Origin: Planctomyces sp.
Lineage (GTDB): Bacteria; Planctomycetota; Planctomycetia; Planctomycetales; Planctomycetaceae
Length of the DNA stretch: 64,000 nt
Direction: 5' to 3'
Assembly (NCBI GenBank): GCA_019636235.1
Contig: JAHBXW010000005.1
Span: forward strand, 62,001 to 126,000
Within the stretch, counting starts at the first letter, position 1, and every line of letters begins with the position of its first letter. The position numbers were made by a program, and so were the translations under genes. Of the stretch, positions 53,728 to 62,540 are shown one piece after another. The notes under the pieces are model-generated. The model saw nothing but the letters and a program-made list of their open reading frames with translations. It was not told the DNA's origin and did not search any database.

Positions 53728-56700
53728 TTACCGCGAGCGCGGCAGCACGATCGGAATGGCGCTCGGATCGCCCCCCGTGGCGTCGTTGTCCCACGCGGCC
53801 ACCCAGTCGACCCAGCGGATGCCCGTCCGGCTGTAGAACACGTCGTTCGCCTCCAGCCGCGGCAACTGGTAACGCTCGGCGACTCGCGCCGGACGCGGGT
53901 TCAGCGTCCGCGCGTCCGAGAACGGATAGTGCACTTCGGTCTCGTACGAATCATCCGGCCAGACGACCAGCCCGCCATCGGCGATGTCGTACGACCAGAA
54001 GCGGCGATGCAGCGCCGAGGCCAGATGCTCCCGCACCAGGTCCACGCCGCTGATCGCGTAGAACCCCGCGAGCGCCCGGTCGCAGCACTGCCGGCGGTCC
54101 CGGTCCAGCCGGTCCAGCCAGCCGATCTGTTCCAGCCCAGCCACCAGGAAGCCCGACTGTTCCGCGTACAGCACCCGCAACGGCAGGTCCGCGTGCCGCG
54201 TCCACTCGAGTTCCCAACGAATGCTGTTGGCCGACAGCCGCTGCCGCGACAGGACGATTTCCCCAGGCTCGAAGCGGCACCCCTGGACGATGAGCTCGAC
54301 GAGTTCGCGACGGACGAAATTGGCGAAGGCGTGCTCGGTGTGATGCCGCTGCTCCTGCGCGCGGGCGATCGCCGTGCGACGCGCGGAGCCGGGGGGCCGG
54401 CGGCAGGCCTTCCGCAGCCGCGCGAACGCCTTGGGCAGAACGCCCGAATGGAATCCCGGACGCACGAGCCGCACGACCGTCTCCCCGTGGCTGCCGAACG
54501 GCGTCGGTCGCAGCGTCTGGCTGCGGTTCGCCGCGTACAACCGCCAGTTTTCCTTCAGCTCCCACACCAGGAACCCGAAGATGCCGGGAATCCCCCACAC
54601 GACCGTCGCGGCCACGCCGTTCGCCGTGCTGACCGACATCGGGAAGATCCGCATCAGCAGATACGCCAGCGGCGACGCCTCGACCGCCAGGTTCCGGGTG
54701 AACGCCAGCGGCAGCAGAATCTTGTGCGAGACGGTGACGACCGGGAAGTGTTTGATCGGGTTGATCTGCGGCTCGATCAGCAGCGTCACGCAGAATCGAA
54801 CGACGTATGCGACAACGGCCCACACCAGCACGAACGCCGCCTTGAACGCGAGCGTCAACTGCGTCTCGCCCGCCCGGAACCGCAGCCATTCGTCGACCGC
54901 GTACAGCACACGTTCGATCCACTCCATGACGCGTTTGAAGAAGTCCATGATGCCTTCAAACAGCGCCACGAAAATCCGCACCCGCACTGTGTACCAGGTG
55001 AACTCGAACCACTCGACGGTCCGCGCCTCGATCGACCGACCCACCCGCGAACTCAGCGCCACCAGCGTCGCCAGGAACAGCGTCACCGCGATCGGCGCCC
55101 GATACGACTCCGCCACCGACGACAACGGCAACAGCGGCCACACGACCGCCGTCACGAACATCGGGAACAGCAGGTGTCTGCGGAACAGCACCACCGGCAT
55201 GCTCCGCAGAAATCCGCGCACCGCCGGCTGGCGCATCAGTTTCGCCGGCAGATCGAACAGCAGCCCCTTCAGCACCGCGTAAAACGCGTTCAGCGTGCTG
55301 ACCACGACGCGCCGCAGCGACTGGCTGTGGATCAGGCCCAGAAAGGCCAGTCCGACCAGCCCCAGCAGCACGCCGGAACGCCAGGGCAGCTCCCGCGACA
55401 ACAGGTCGACATGCGGCAGCGGCGAAATCTTCTCCACCAGATGCAGCAGATGGTTCAGTCCATCCAGCACGACGTACCCGCCGCCGAACGGCAGAAACAC
55501 CCACAGCGTCAGCCAGCGTCCCACCGGCGTGCCGAACACCGCGCCGCTCAGCCGCTGCAGCCAGCGCAGGTAGAACTCGCCCCGCTGGTACACGCCGTCC
55601 AGCCGCCGCTCGCAGCCACGGTCGAGCAACAGCAGCGGCCCGCCCGTCACGAGATCGCTGCGCGTCAGATCCCGGAGCTTGAGCTGATTGCGGGAGATCG
55701 CGTCCCGGAGGTGTCCCAGATTCAGAAATCCGCGCTCGGCGATGACGTCCAGCGATTCCTCGACAACCTTCCGCCGGGCGACGCGTTCCGGCAGATTCCG
55801 GGGCTCCAGCCCGACCTCGTCGATCGCCTCTTCAAGCGTCGGACGCAGTCGATCATGCAGCCGGGCCTCCGCATGATCGGCCGCATGATGCAGCAGGTGC
55901 GACAGCCGCTCGCGCTCTGGCTCGGAAAGCGCCGAGACCATCAAACGGCGCAGCGCCGCCTTGAGCCGCCGGGATATCAGCACCTCCCGCTGGTACGGCA
56001 GGGGACGGCGGAGCGGCCGCTTGCCGAAGGATCGCAGCCAGGCCCAGGTGTCCACGACGAACACCTCGCGTTCCTGATCCAGTGCGACTTTCTGCAGGTC
56101 GTAGAGCAGTCGGGCGTCCGCATTCCAGAATCCCGGTCGGGCTTTCCCGAGCAGGGCCGTCAACAGCTCCACCCATTCGGGCAGCTCGGCGTCGTCGAAT
56201 CCGATGGCCGACTGCAGCCGACCCGCCAGCGTCTGCAGCTCGCGGCGCGCGGCGACGAGCGATTCGCCGCTGAGCAGTTCCGGGGCATGCTGGCCGGCCT
56301 GCAGCCAGATCCGCGCGGCGCGAACGTTGTTTCCATTCTGCGAGGCCCGCTGAGCCCGGGCCGCGAGCCGCTGGTAGACTTTCGGGTTCCGCCGGGCGGC
56401 GGACTCGCCCACCGCATCCCAGGCGCTGTCTTGAGCGGCGTCCGCCGCGTCATCGGTCGGCAGGCTGTCCGGCACGCCCTCCAGGCGGGTGTCCTCAAAC
56501 AGCTCCCCCGCGTTCACATAGACCGACAGCAGCTCGTCAACGATCGGCGAACGCCCCAGAGCCGGAAAATACGCCGGCAGCCATTTGGGGGAGAAGTGTC
56601 GCAGTTCCAGGTACACGGCCGCGAATTCGACGAAAATCATCGTCCGTGTGTCGTCGGGCGTCAGGTACTTCTCCCGCCGCAGGACGTCCGCCGCTTCGTC

Positions 56701-57159
56701 GAACTCGACCTGCCCCAGGCGTTCGATGTGCTGGCGGACGCTGGCATCGCTCAACTGCCGTCGGGCGAGGCAGTCGTCGAGGGCCCGGTGCACGCGGGCA
56801 TGAAACAGCATCCGCCAGTACCGGACGCGAAGCTCCACGGCCGACTGCCGTTCGAGCTCGTCGTCCTCCGGATGGGCGATCAGGATCAGATGCTCGGGGA
56901 GCCCCTCGAACGTCGACAGGCCGAGTTCGTCCGGCTCGAGCAACTGCAGCGCCCGACCCCCGGACAACAGCCACGTCTTGCGGTGCGGGACGTTCAACCC
57001 CAGCCCCGTGAGGCCCAGATCCTGGATAATGACGCGTTTGAGGACCCGCTGCGCGACGGCAAACGCCGTCGGATCGGCGGATCGCAGGGCGACATCGGCC
57101 TGCGCAAGCCTCGACGCGGCTTCGGCGGACCGCGGGCTGGGAGGTGACGCGACGTGCAC
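53728..57159 (-). CDS. 1143-residue membrane protein, unrecognised family
   Basis: Start is GTG at 57159. The first 400 residues look soluble and helical (for example KRVIIQDLGLTGLGLNVPHRKTWLL and VELRVRYWRMLFHARVHRAL). About five to seven hydrophobic helices occupy the centre (WRSGVLLGLVGLAFLGLIHS; RRHLLFPMFVTAVVWPLLPL; APIAVTLFLATLVAL; LTLAFKAAFVLVWAVVAYVVRF; GVAATVVWGIPGIFGFLVWEL). The C-terminal 300 residues are soluble again, with AIARAQEQRHHTEHAFANFVRRELVELI. It stands alone on the minus strand. I recognise no domain. A large intracellular-face module linked to an unknown membrane core is all that can be said. Confidence 0.75.
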   Translation of the reverse strand: MHVASPPSPRSAEAASRLAQADVALRSADPTAFAVAQRVLKRVIIQDLGLTGLGLNVPHRKTWLLSGGRALQLLEPDELGLSTFEGLPEHLILIAHPEDDELERQSAVELRVRYWRMLFHARVHRALDDCLARRQLSDASVRQHIERLGQVEFDEAADVLRREKYLTPDDTRTMIFVEFAAVYLELRHFSPKWLPAYFPALGRSPIVDELLSVYVNAGELFEDTRLEGVPDSLPTDDAADAAQDSAWDAVGESAARRNPKVYQRLAARAQRASQNGNNVRAARIWLQAGQHAPELLSGESLVAARRELQTLAGRLQSAIGFDDAELPEWVELLTALLGKARPGFWNADARLLYDLQKVALDQEREVFVVDTWAWLRSFGKRPLRRPLPYQREVLISRRLKAALRRLMVSALSEPERERLSHLLHHAADHAEARLHDRLRPTLEEAIDEVGLEPRNLPERVARRKVVEESLDVIAERGFLNLGHLRDAISRNQLKLRDLTRSDLVTGGPLLLLDRGCERRLDGVYQRGEFYLRWLQRLSGAVFGTPVGRWLTLWVFLPFGGGYVVLDGLNHLLHLVEKISPLPHVDLLSRELPWRSGVLLGLVGLAFLGLIHSQSLRRVVVSTLNAFYAVLKGLLFDLPAKLMRQPAVRGFLRSMPVVLFRRHLLFPMFVTAVVWPLLPLSSVAESYRAPIAVTLFLATLVALSSRVGRSIEARTVEWFEFTWYTVRVRIFVALFEGIMDFFKRVMEWIERVLYAVDEWLRFRAGETQLTLAFKAAFVLVWAVVAYVVRFCVTLLIEPQINPIKHFPVVTVSHKILLPLAFTRNLAVEASPLAYLLMRIFPMSVSTANGVAATVVWGIPGIFGFLVWELKENWRLYAANRSQTLRPTPFGSHGETVVRLVRPGFHSGVLPKAFARLRKACRRPPGSARRTAIARAQEQRHHTEHAFANFVRRELVELIVQGCRFEPGEIVLSRQRLSANSIRWELEWTRHADLPLRVLYAEQSGFLVAGLEQIGWLDRLDRDRRQCCDRALAGFYAISGVDLVREHLASALHRRFWSYDIADGGLVVWPDDSYETEVHYPFSDARTLNPRPARVAERYQLPRLEANDVFYSRTGIRWVDWVAAWDNDATGGDPSAIPIVLPRSR

Positions 57160-57572
57160 GGAGTTCGGGCAGGGGGGCCGGAGGCGACGGGACGGGTTCC
57201 CGCCGGATGTCTCCCGGAAAACCTCTCTTCTGGGGGACTGACGCGGAATGGTACTCTACGTGTCCCGCAATCGGCGACGGAGAATCCCCCGTTCCCGGAA
57301 AGCGCCGATCGATTCCGGCCCCCGGCCGATTTCCCTGAGGAGTTGTGCAGCCCCTGGCGGTCGAGTCCGCATCCCCCCGCCGCGCGGCGCACGCCGCGCC
57401 TGTCGCGACGATCCTGACTGGCCAACGCAACCGCTTCCCCCGGCGCCCGCGACTGACGCTCAACGCGGGCCCGCCGCCACTGGCCCTCCCCCGGTTCGCC
57501 GCGCCCGCCGTCCCGATCCCTCCGAGCTCAGAATCCCGGTCAATCCCCACCCGTTTTCGTGTCGATCAAACC
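57160..57572. other. 413-bp intergenic region between divergent genes
   Basis: This lies between the start of the 1143-residue protein (minus) and the DMT gene (plus), so it should carry both promoters. No good -35/-10 pair is visible. Open frames across it are proline/arginine-rich shadows. Confidence 0.4.
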
Positions 57573-57971
57573 ATGTGGACCACGATCGTCCTGCTGACTC
57601 TGTCGAACGTCTTCATGACGTTCGCGTGGTACGGCCATCTGAAACATAAAGCAATCCTCACACTTCCCGTCGCGATCCTTATTAGTTGGCTGATCGCTTT
57701 CGTAGAGTATTGTTTCCAGGTGCCTGCGAATCGGATCGGCTCGGATTCCGGGTTCTCGACTCCGCAACTGAAGATTCTGCAGGAGGTGATCACGCTGGCG
57801 GTGTTCAGCGTGTTCTCGGTGTGGTACCTGAACGAACGGCCACGTTGGAACGATGTGGTCGGTTTCCTATTCATTCTGGGAGCGGTGTACTTCGTATTCG
57901 CGTTCGATGCGCCGAAAACGTCGCCGGAACGTCCGGTGGCGGCTCGGGCGGCGGAGCTCCCCGGAGGGTGA
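57573..57971 (+). CDS. DUF486 / DMT-type small membrane protein
   Basis: 132 residues with four membrane helices and the family start MWTTIVLLTLSNVFMTFAWYGHLKHK. Further marks are LISWLIAFVEYCFQVPANRIGS and LKILQEVITLAVFSVFSVWYLNERPRWND. This matches COG3169 (DUF486), a four-helix branch of the drug/metabolite transporter superfamily. The C-terminal 20 residues are a non-conserved tail. The bestrophin gene follows 72 nt downstream. Confidence 0.92.
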   Translation: MWTTIVLLTLSNVFMTFAWYGHLKHKAILTLPVAILISWLIAFVEYCFQVPANRIGSDSGFSTPQLKILQEVITLAVFSVFSVWYLNERPRWNDVVGFLFILGAVYFVFAFDAPKTSPERPVAARAAELPGG

Positions 57972-58043
57972 GCGGCGGCCGGCGCGGCCTCGGCGCCGCC
58001 AGGTCGGACGATTGAGGGATGCAGTGGCGAAAGGCATGTCGAG

Positions 58044-59000
58044 ATGAGGTCTGATCGAAATCGGTTCTGGCGCGAGGCATTCTCGATTCACGGGTCCGTG
58101 ACCCCGTACGCGGCCCCGTACGTGCTCGCCTTCGGTCTGATCGGCGCTGCCGTGTGCGCGCTGGCCTGGCTGGTCGAACGCACGTTCGACGTCTGGATCG
58201 GCCTCGAAGTCGCGCCCTACGAAATCGCCGGCGCCGCGCTCGGCCTGCTGCTGATCCTGCGCACGAACGCCGGCTACGATCGCTGGTGGGAGGCCCGCAA
58301 ACTGTGGGGCGGGATCGTCAACCAGTCCCGCAACATGGCGATCAGCGCGCTGTCCTACGGCCCCGAAGACGCCCAGTGGCGCGAACAATTCGTCCGCTGG
58401 ACGGCCAGCTTCCCGCACATCGCCCGGTGCAGCCTCCGTGGCGAGCCCCCCGCGCCTGAAGTCCTGGCCCTCCTCGGCGGCCGCGAAGCCGCCGCCATCG
58501 CCACCTGCAACCACATGCCCAGCTACGTCGCCAGGCGGCTGGCCGAACTTCTCCGCGAAGCCCGCGAGTCCGGAGACCTCGACGGATTCGGTTTCATCCA
58601 GATCGACAAGGAACGCGCGCTGCTCATCGACCACATCGGCGCCTGCGAGCGAATCCTCAAGACGCCGCTGCCGCTTGTCTACTCGATCAAGATCCGCCGG
58701 TTCATCACCCTGTTCCTGCTGACGATCCCGTTCGCGCTCCTCCATCGTGTCGAAAGCGTCTGGTTGATTCCGTTCGTGACGATGCTCGTCGCGTATCCGC
58801 TGCTGTGCCTCGACCAGATCGGCGTCGAACTGCAGAACCCATTCTCGACGGCGAACCTGAGCCACCTGCCCCTCAAGCAGATCTGCGAGACGATCGAAGG
58901 CAACGTGACCAACCTGGAGCGCCGGGAAAAGCCTGTGGAGGCGCTCGCGTCGACCAACGCGACCGCGACCGCGCTCCCCGAACATCCGCAGGTTCACTGA
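58044..59000 (+). CDS. Bestrophin-family (UPF0187) membrane protein
   Basis: 318 residues with four membrane helices. It carries the bestrophin signature around NAGYDRWWEARKLWGGIVNQSRNMA, FIQIDKERALLIDHIGACERILKTPLP and RVESVWLIPFVTMLVAYPLLCLDQIGVELQNPF. Bacterial bestrophins are pentameric ion channels, with KpBest being cation-selective. AAAGG at about 58033 precedes the ATG. It may be co-transcribed with the DMT gene. Selectivity is not evident. Confidence 0.9.
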   Translation: MRSDRNRFWREAFSIHGSVTPYAAPYVLAFGLIGAAVCALAWLVERTFDVWIGLEVAPYEIAGAALGLLLILRTNAGYDRWWEARKLWGGIVNQSRNMAISALSYGPEDAQWREQFVRWTASFPHIARCSLRGEPPAPEVLALLGGREAAAIATCNHMPSYVARRLAELLREARESGDLDGFGFIQIDKERALLIDHIGACERILKTPLPLVYSIKIRRFITLFLLTIPFALLHRVESVWLIPFVTMLVAYPLLCLDQIGVELQNPFSTANLSHLPLKQICETIEGNVTNLERREKPVEALASTNATATALPEHPQVH

Positions 59001-59040
59001 CGCGCGGACATTCGCCGGTTTGACGCCGCCGGGCGCGGAC

Positions 59041-59727
59041 TCACGCTGCGCGGCGCGAACGGCCCAGGCGCGCACGCCGCGCGTACAGCACGCTGTTCTT
59101 CACCTTGCCCACCGAATCGATCGCCCCGCATCGCCGCAGGCAATACACCGCCTTCTGAGCCAGCCACCGCGGCACGCCCGCCGCCTCCGCCAGGTCCCGC
59201 GTGTGAAACGGCGACGCGAGCGCCGCAGGCAGCAGCGTGGCCAGATCCCCAGCCGTTCGAAAAGTCCTTCGCGACACGACGTTCAACAACAGCCGGTCCT
59301 CGACACGATGCTGCGGACCATTGAACCGCCGCCGCGCCCGCGAGATCCGTCGCTCTTCCTGCTCGACCAGCACCGCCTCAAGCCGCAGTCGCGGATGCGG
59401 AAACACCGTCCCGAAGAACACCAGTTCCTCGAACAAATGGAACAGCGATCGCTTCAACGGGCTGTACCGCTGGCTGACGACCGGCCCGTTGGGAACGTCC
59501 CGTCGGACGATCAGCGTGCGGACCGCGATCGGCTTGACCAGCGTGACCGGATGATTGGCGAGCAGCGCCGCGATCTTCGTGCGGATGGCCGCCAGCGATG
59601 CCCGCTGAACCTCGATCAGCCGGCCGCGGCTCACAGCATCAATGCGGAAGCCCTCGACGGTGACTTCACAGTCGCCGCGGGCTCCGCCGTAAAGCGCCTT
59701 CAACTGGCGATGCAGACTCGATTCCAT
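59041..59727 (-). CDS. Possible PD-(D/E)xK-like nuclease with winged-helix tail
   Basis: 228 residues from ATG at 59727; a longer frame to 59811 looks non-coding. N-terminal half: LHRQLKALYGGARGDCEVTVEGFRIDAVSRGRLIEVQRASLAAIRTKI contains a D...ExQ pattern (RIDAV, LIEVQ), as in CoiA-type branches of the PD-(D/E)xK nuclease fold where Lys is replaced by Gln. C-terminal half: FHTRDLAEAAGVPRWLAQKAVYCLRRCGAIDSVGK looks like a winged helix-turn-helix. Both are pattern calls; no known family matches exactly. It is convergent with the bestrophin gene. Confidence 0.65.
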   Translation of the reverse strand: MESSLHRQLKALYGGARGDCEVTVEGFRIDAVSRGRLIEVQRASLAAIRTKIAALLANHPVTLVKPIAVRTLIVRRDVPNGPVVSQRYSPLKRSLFHLFEELVFFGTVFPHPRLRLEAVLVEQEERRISRARRRFNGPQHRVEDRLLLNVVSRRTFRTAGDLATLLPAALASPFHTRDLAEAAGVPRWLAQKAVYCLRRCGAIDSVGKVKNSVLYARRARLGRSRRAA

Positions 59728-60021
59728 GAGTCGTCCCGGGCCGAAATCGGGCGGCCCATCCGCTGATTGCCGCCGCGGCGAATGTTCGCCAAACCGGGCC
59801 GGCGACGCCATCCGTCTTTCCGCGGCCCGGGCGACAGCGCCGAAATCGTGCCGGGCTGGCCCACGACGGTCCGTTTCGACACGCCGCCGGGCGCCGGTTC
59901 CTGCCCTGCTTTAACACTTCCTTCACGCGCGGGGACGGAGCTCCGTCGTATCCTGCCGCCGCTGTGCAACGCCTCGTCTCACGGCCACGACATCCCGGAA
60001 CCGCCCCGAAAGCCGTCCCCC

Positions 60022-61284
60022 ATGCCGCGCACTGTCCGTCCTCAATCCTGGCCCACGTTCCTCCGCCTGCAGGCCGCTGGTTTGGCGGCGGCGGTTGTCC
60101 TGACCGTCCCTGTGTTCCAGGCGACTGCGGGCGAGAGTTCCGATCGGATCGAGCTGATCGGCGTCGCGGACTTGTCCGGCGACATGCTCGACGCCACAGG
60201 GGAAACCGGGACGCTGGAGGATGGCAGCCCGGTGAACCGGTTGGGGGGCTTCTCGGCGCTGGATTACACGGGGGAAGGGAATCAGTATTTGGCGCTGGCC
60301 GATCGGGGCGCGGGCGACGGCGCCGTCTCGTATCAGTGCCGGTTTCATGAGGTCGAACTGGCGATCGGTTCGGGCGGTTCGCGGCGCGTCGAAGCGCGGC
60401 TCGTCGGAACACGTTTCCTGAACGGCCCGGCGGGCACGCGGTTCATCGGCTCGCTGCAGGCGTCGCCTGATTGGACGTCCGGCGGGGACGTGCGGCTCGA
60501 TCCGGAAGGTTTGCGGTTGACCGGCGACGGGCGACTGCTGGTGAGCGAGGAATATGGTCCGTGGCTGTTCGAGTTCGACCGGGACGGCACGTTTCTCCGC
60601 GGCTTTGAGACTCCGGCGAAACTGACCGTCAGGGCGCCGTCCGCTGATCCAAAGGCGGAACTGGAGCAGAACGCCGCCGGCCGGCAGCCGAACAAGGGCT
60701 TCGAGGGCGTGGCGGTGGCGCCGCAATCGCAACGGATTTACACGATCCTGCAGGGACCGCTGATTCAGGACACGCGGTCCGTCGAAGGGGATAAGCCGTT
60801 CGGCCGCTTTGCCCGGCTGGTGGAGTTCCATGCGGACGGCCGTCCGGCCCGCGAGTTCGCCTACCCGCTGTCGGACGGCACGGGGATCAGCGAAATCCTG
60901 GCGATCAACGAGACGCAGTTCCTGGTGCTGGAGCGGGATGGCAAAGGGGGCGATGCCGCGGCCTTCAAGCAGATCACGCGGTTCGACATTGCCAACGCGA
61001 CGGACATCTCCGGCCTGGACCGTCTGCCGGCCGACGAGCTGCCGCCGGGAACCAATGCCGGCGTCGTGGAGACGTTCCTGGACCTGCTCGATCCGGCGTA
61101 CGGGCTGGCCGCGATCGGCGTCCGCGAGAAGTACGAAGGACTGGCGTTCGGCCCGCGGCTGGATGATGGCCGGTTGACGCTGGTGATCTCGGTCGACAAC
61201 GACTTCAAGCCGGAGGCGTCGAACCAGTTCCTGGTGTTCGCGATTCCCGAGTCCGAACTGCCGGGCTTCGGCTGGGACCGCTGA
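60022..61284 (+). CDS. Exported phytase-like esterase-like protein
   Basis: 420 residues from ATG at 60022, giving a signal peptide (LRLQAAGLAAAVVLTVPVFQATAG). The body matches the 'esterase-like activity of phytase' family (PF13449): LGGFSALDYTGEGNQYLALADRGAGDG, DPEGLRLTGDGRLLVSEEYGPWLFEFDRDG, NKGFEGVAVAPQSQRIYTILQ and KYEGLAFGPRLDDGRLTLVISVDNDF. This is a beta-propeller with acidic metal-site residues (EG..., DND). It is convergent with the polyprenyl synthase. The substrate is unknown. Confidence 0.9.
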   Translation: MPRTVRPQSWPTFLRLQAAGLAAAVVLTVPVFQATAGESSDRIELIGVADLSGDMLDATGETGTLEDGSPVNRLGGFSALDYTGEGNQYLALADRGAGDGAVSYQCRFHEVELAIGSGGSRRVEARLVGTRFLNGPAGTRFIGSLQASPDWTSGGDVRLDPEGLRLTGDGRLLVSEEYGPWLFEFDRDGTFLRGFETPAKLTVRAPSADPKAELEQNAAGRQPNKGFEGVAVAPQSQRIYTILQGPLIQDTRSVEGDKPFGRFARLVEFHADGRPAREFAYPLSDGTGISEILAINETQFLVLERDGKGGDAAAFKQITRFDIANATDISGLDRLPADELPPGTNAGVVETFLDLLDPAYGLAAIGVREKYEGLAFGPRLDDGRLTLVISVDNDFKPEASNQFLVFAIPESELPGFGWDR

Positions 61285-61318
61285 ACGTGGTTCGCGGATC
61301 GACCGGCGGCGACCGGAT

Positions 61319-62230
61319 TCAGACGTCCCGTGCCACGACATATTCCGCCAGCGCCAGCAGCGGACGCGCCGGGGGGCCGAAGGCCTCCAGCGCCGCGCGG
61401 GCCTCATCAACCAGTCGCCGGGCGCGGCGCCGGCTTTCTTCGACCCCCAGCAGCGACGGATAGGTGAGCTTGTTCCTGGCGGCATCCTTCTGGACGCCCT
61501 TGCCGAGTTTCTCCGCGGTGCTTGTCAGGTCGAGGAGATCGTCCGCGATCTGAAACGCCAGGCCGATGCGCAGGCCGTAGTCGGTCAGCGCCCGAAGCTG
61601 CGATTCCCCGGCGCCGGCGACGCAGCCGCCCATCCGCAGCGCGGCGCAGATCAGTCGGCCCGTCTTGCGTCGGTGAATCGATTCGAGATGTTCGACCGAT
61701 GATACCCCGCCGGTCTCCGCTTCCAGATCGGCCTGCTGGCCGCCGACCATGCCCTCAGCCCCTGCGGCGCCGGCCAGTTCGCGACAGCAACTCGCGGCCG
61801 CGGCCGGCGCGATTCCGGCGGCGATGACTTCAAAGGCCAGCGTCAACAGGCCATCGCCCGCCAGGATTGCCGTCGCCTCGCCGAACTTGATGTGGCTCGT
61901 CGGCACGCCGCGGCGCAGGTCGTCGTCGTCCATCGCCGGCAGGTCGTCATGGATCAGCGAGTAGGTGTGCACGAACTCGATCGCGGCGGCGGCGGGGAGC
62001 GCCTCGGAAACGTCGCCGCCGCAGGCCTCACAGCCGAGCAGCACCAGCAGCGGCCGCAGCCGCTTGCCTCCCGCCAGCGTGCTGTACCGCATCGCGTCGG
62101 CCAGCAGCGCCGGGCAGTCGTCGGACAGCGTCAGCCGCCGCGCGAGTTCCTGTTCGACCTGCGCGCGGAGCGGCGGCAGCCGCTCGTCGAAGAGCCAGCG
62201 AATCTCGGCGGCGGAATTGGTGTTCGACAC
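61319..62230 (-). CDS. Polyprenyl (farnesyl/geranylgeranyl) diphosphate synthase
   Basis: 303 residues, typical for short-chain synthases such as IspA. It condenses isopentenyl diphosphate with an allylic diphosphate. Diagnostic motifs: LAGGKRLRPLLVLLGCEACGG, the first aspartate-rich motif HDDLPAMDDDDLRRG, KTGRLICAALRMG, and the second aspartate motif FQIADDLLDLTSTAEKLGK. The DDxxxxD spacing fits bacterial farnesyl- or geranylgeranyl-diphosphate synthases; chain length cannot be decided by eye. It is divergent from the DUF1501 gene. Confidence 0.92.
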   Translation of the reverse strand: MSNTNSAAEIRWLFDERLPPLRAQVEQELARRLTLSDDCPALLADAMRYSTLAGGKRLRPLLVLLGCEACGGDVSEALPAAAAIEFVHTYSLIHDDLPAMDDDDLRRGVPTSHIKFGEATAILAGDGLLTLAFEVIAAGIAPAAAASCCRELAGAAGAEGMVGGQQADLEAETGGVSSVEHLESIHRRKTGRLICAALRMGGCVAGAGESQLRALTDYGLRIGLAFQIADDLLDLTSTAEKLGKGVQKDAARNKLTYPSLLGVEESRRRARRLVDEARAALEAFGPPARPLLALAEYVVARDV

Positions 62231-62540
62231 GGGAAATCGCGACGGGCCGGCGGGTTCACCTCAGGGTCCGCAGTTCGCGATCAGAGTAGGGAGCGCCGCG
62301 CCCCTCGGGAAGCCTGCCGAACGCCCGTCGCACACCGGGCGGGGACCGGGAATCCGCAGCCGTCGTCAGCCGCACAACCGAGCCGGGGATCGGCCGGTTT
62401 TCGACATTCGCGCCGGGGTTTCGGGCTGCGGCCAACGCGCGCAGTCGATACACTCAGCAGAGTCGAATTGGGCGCGAGCGCCGGAATTCGTCCTTCCCGC
62501 CCAGGCCACCCCTTTCGCACTCGAGAGGTCCCACCCGGCC
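62231..62540. other. 310-bp intergenic region between divergent genes
   Basis: This lies between the polyprenyl synthase (minus) and the DUF1501 gene (plus). A GAGAGG (62523-62528) lies 12 nt before the DUF1501 start. No convincing promoter pair or small gene was seen. Confidence 0.4.

Noticed and set aside
50649-54053. 1134-residue open frame on the plus strand
   Set aside because: It runs antisense to the FG-GAP/UnbV gene, is rich in Arg, Pro, His and Gln, and shows no family motif. It is a high-GC shadow.
53503-57147. 1214-residue open frame on the plus strand
   Set aside because: It is antisense to the large membrane protein and composed mostly of Arg, Gln, Pro and His without domains.
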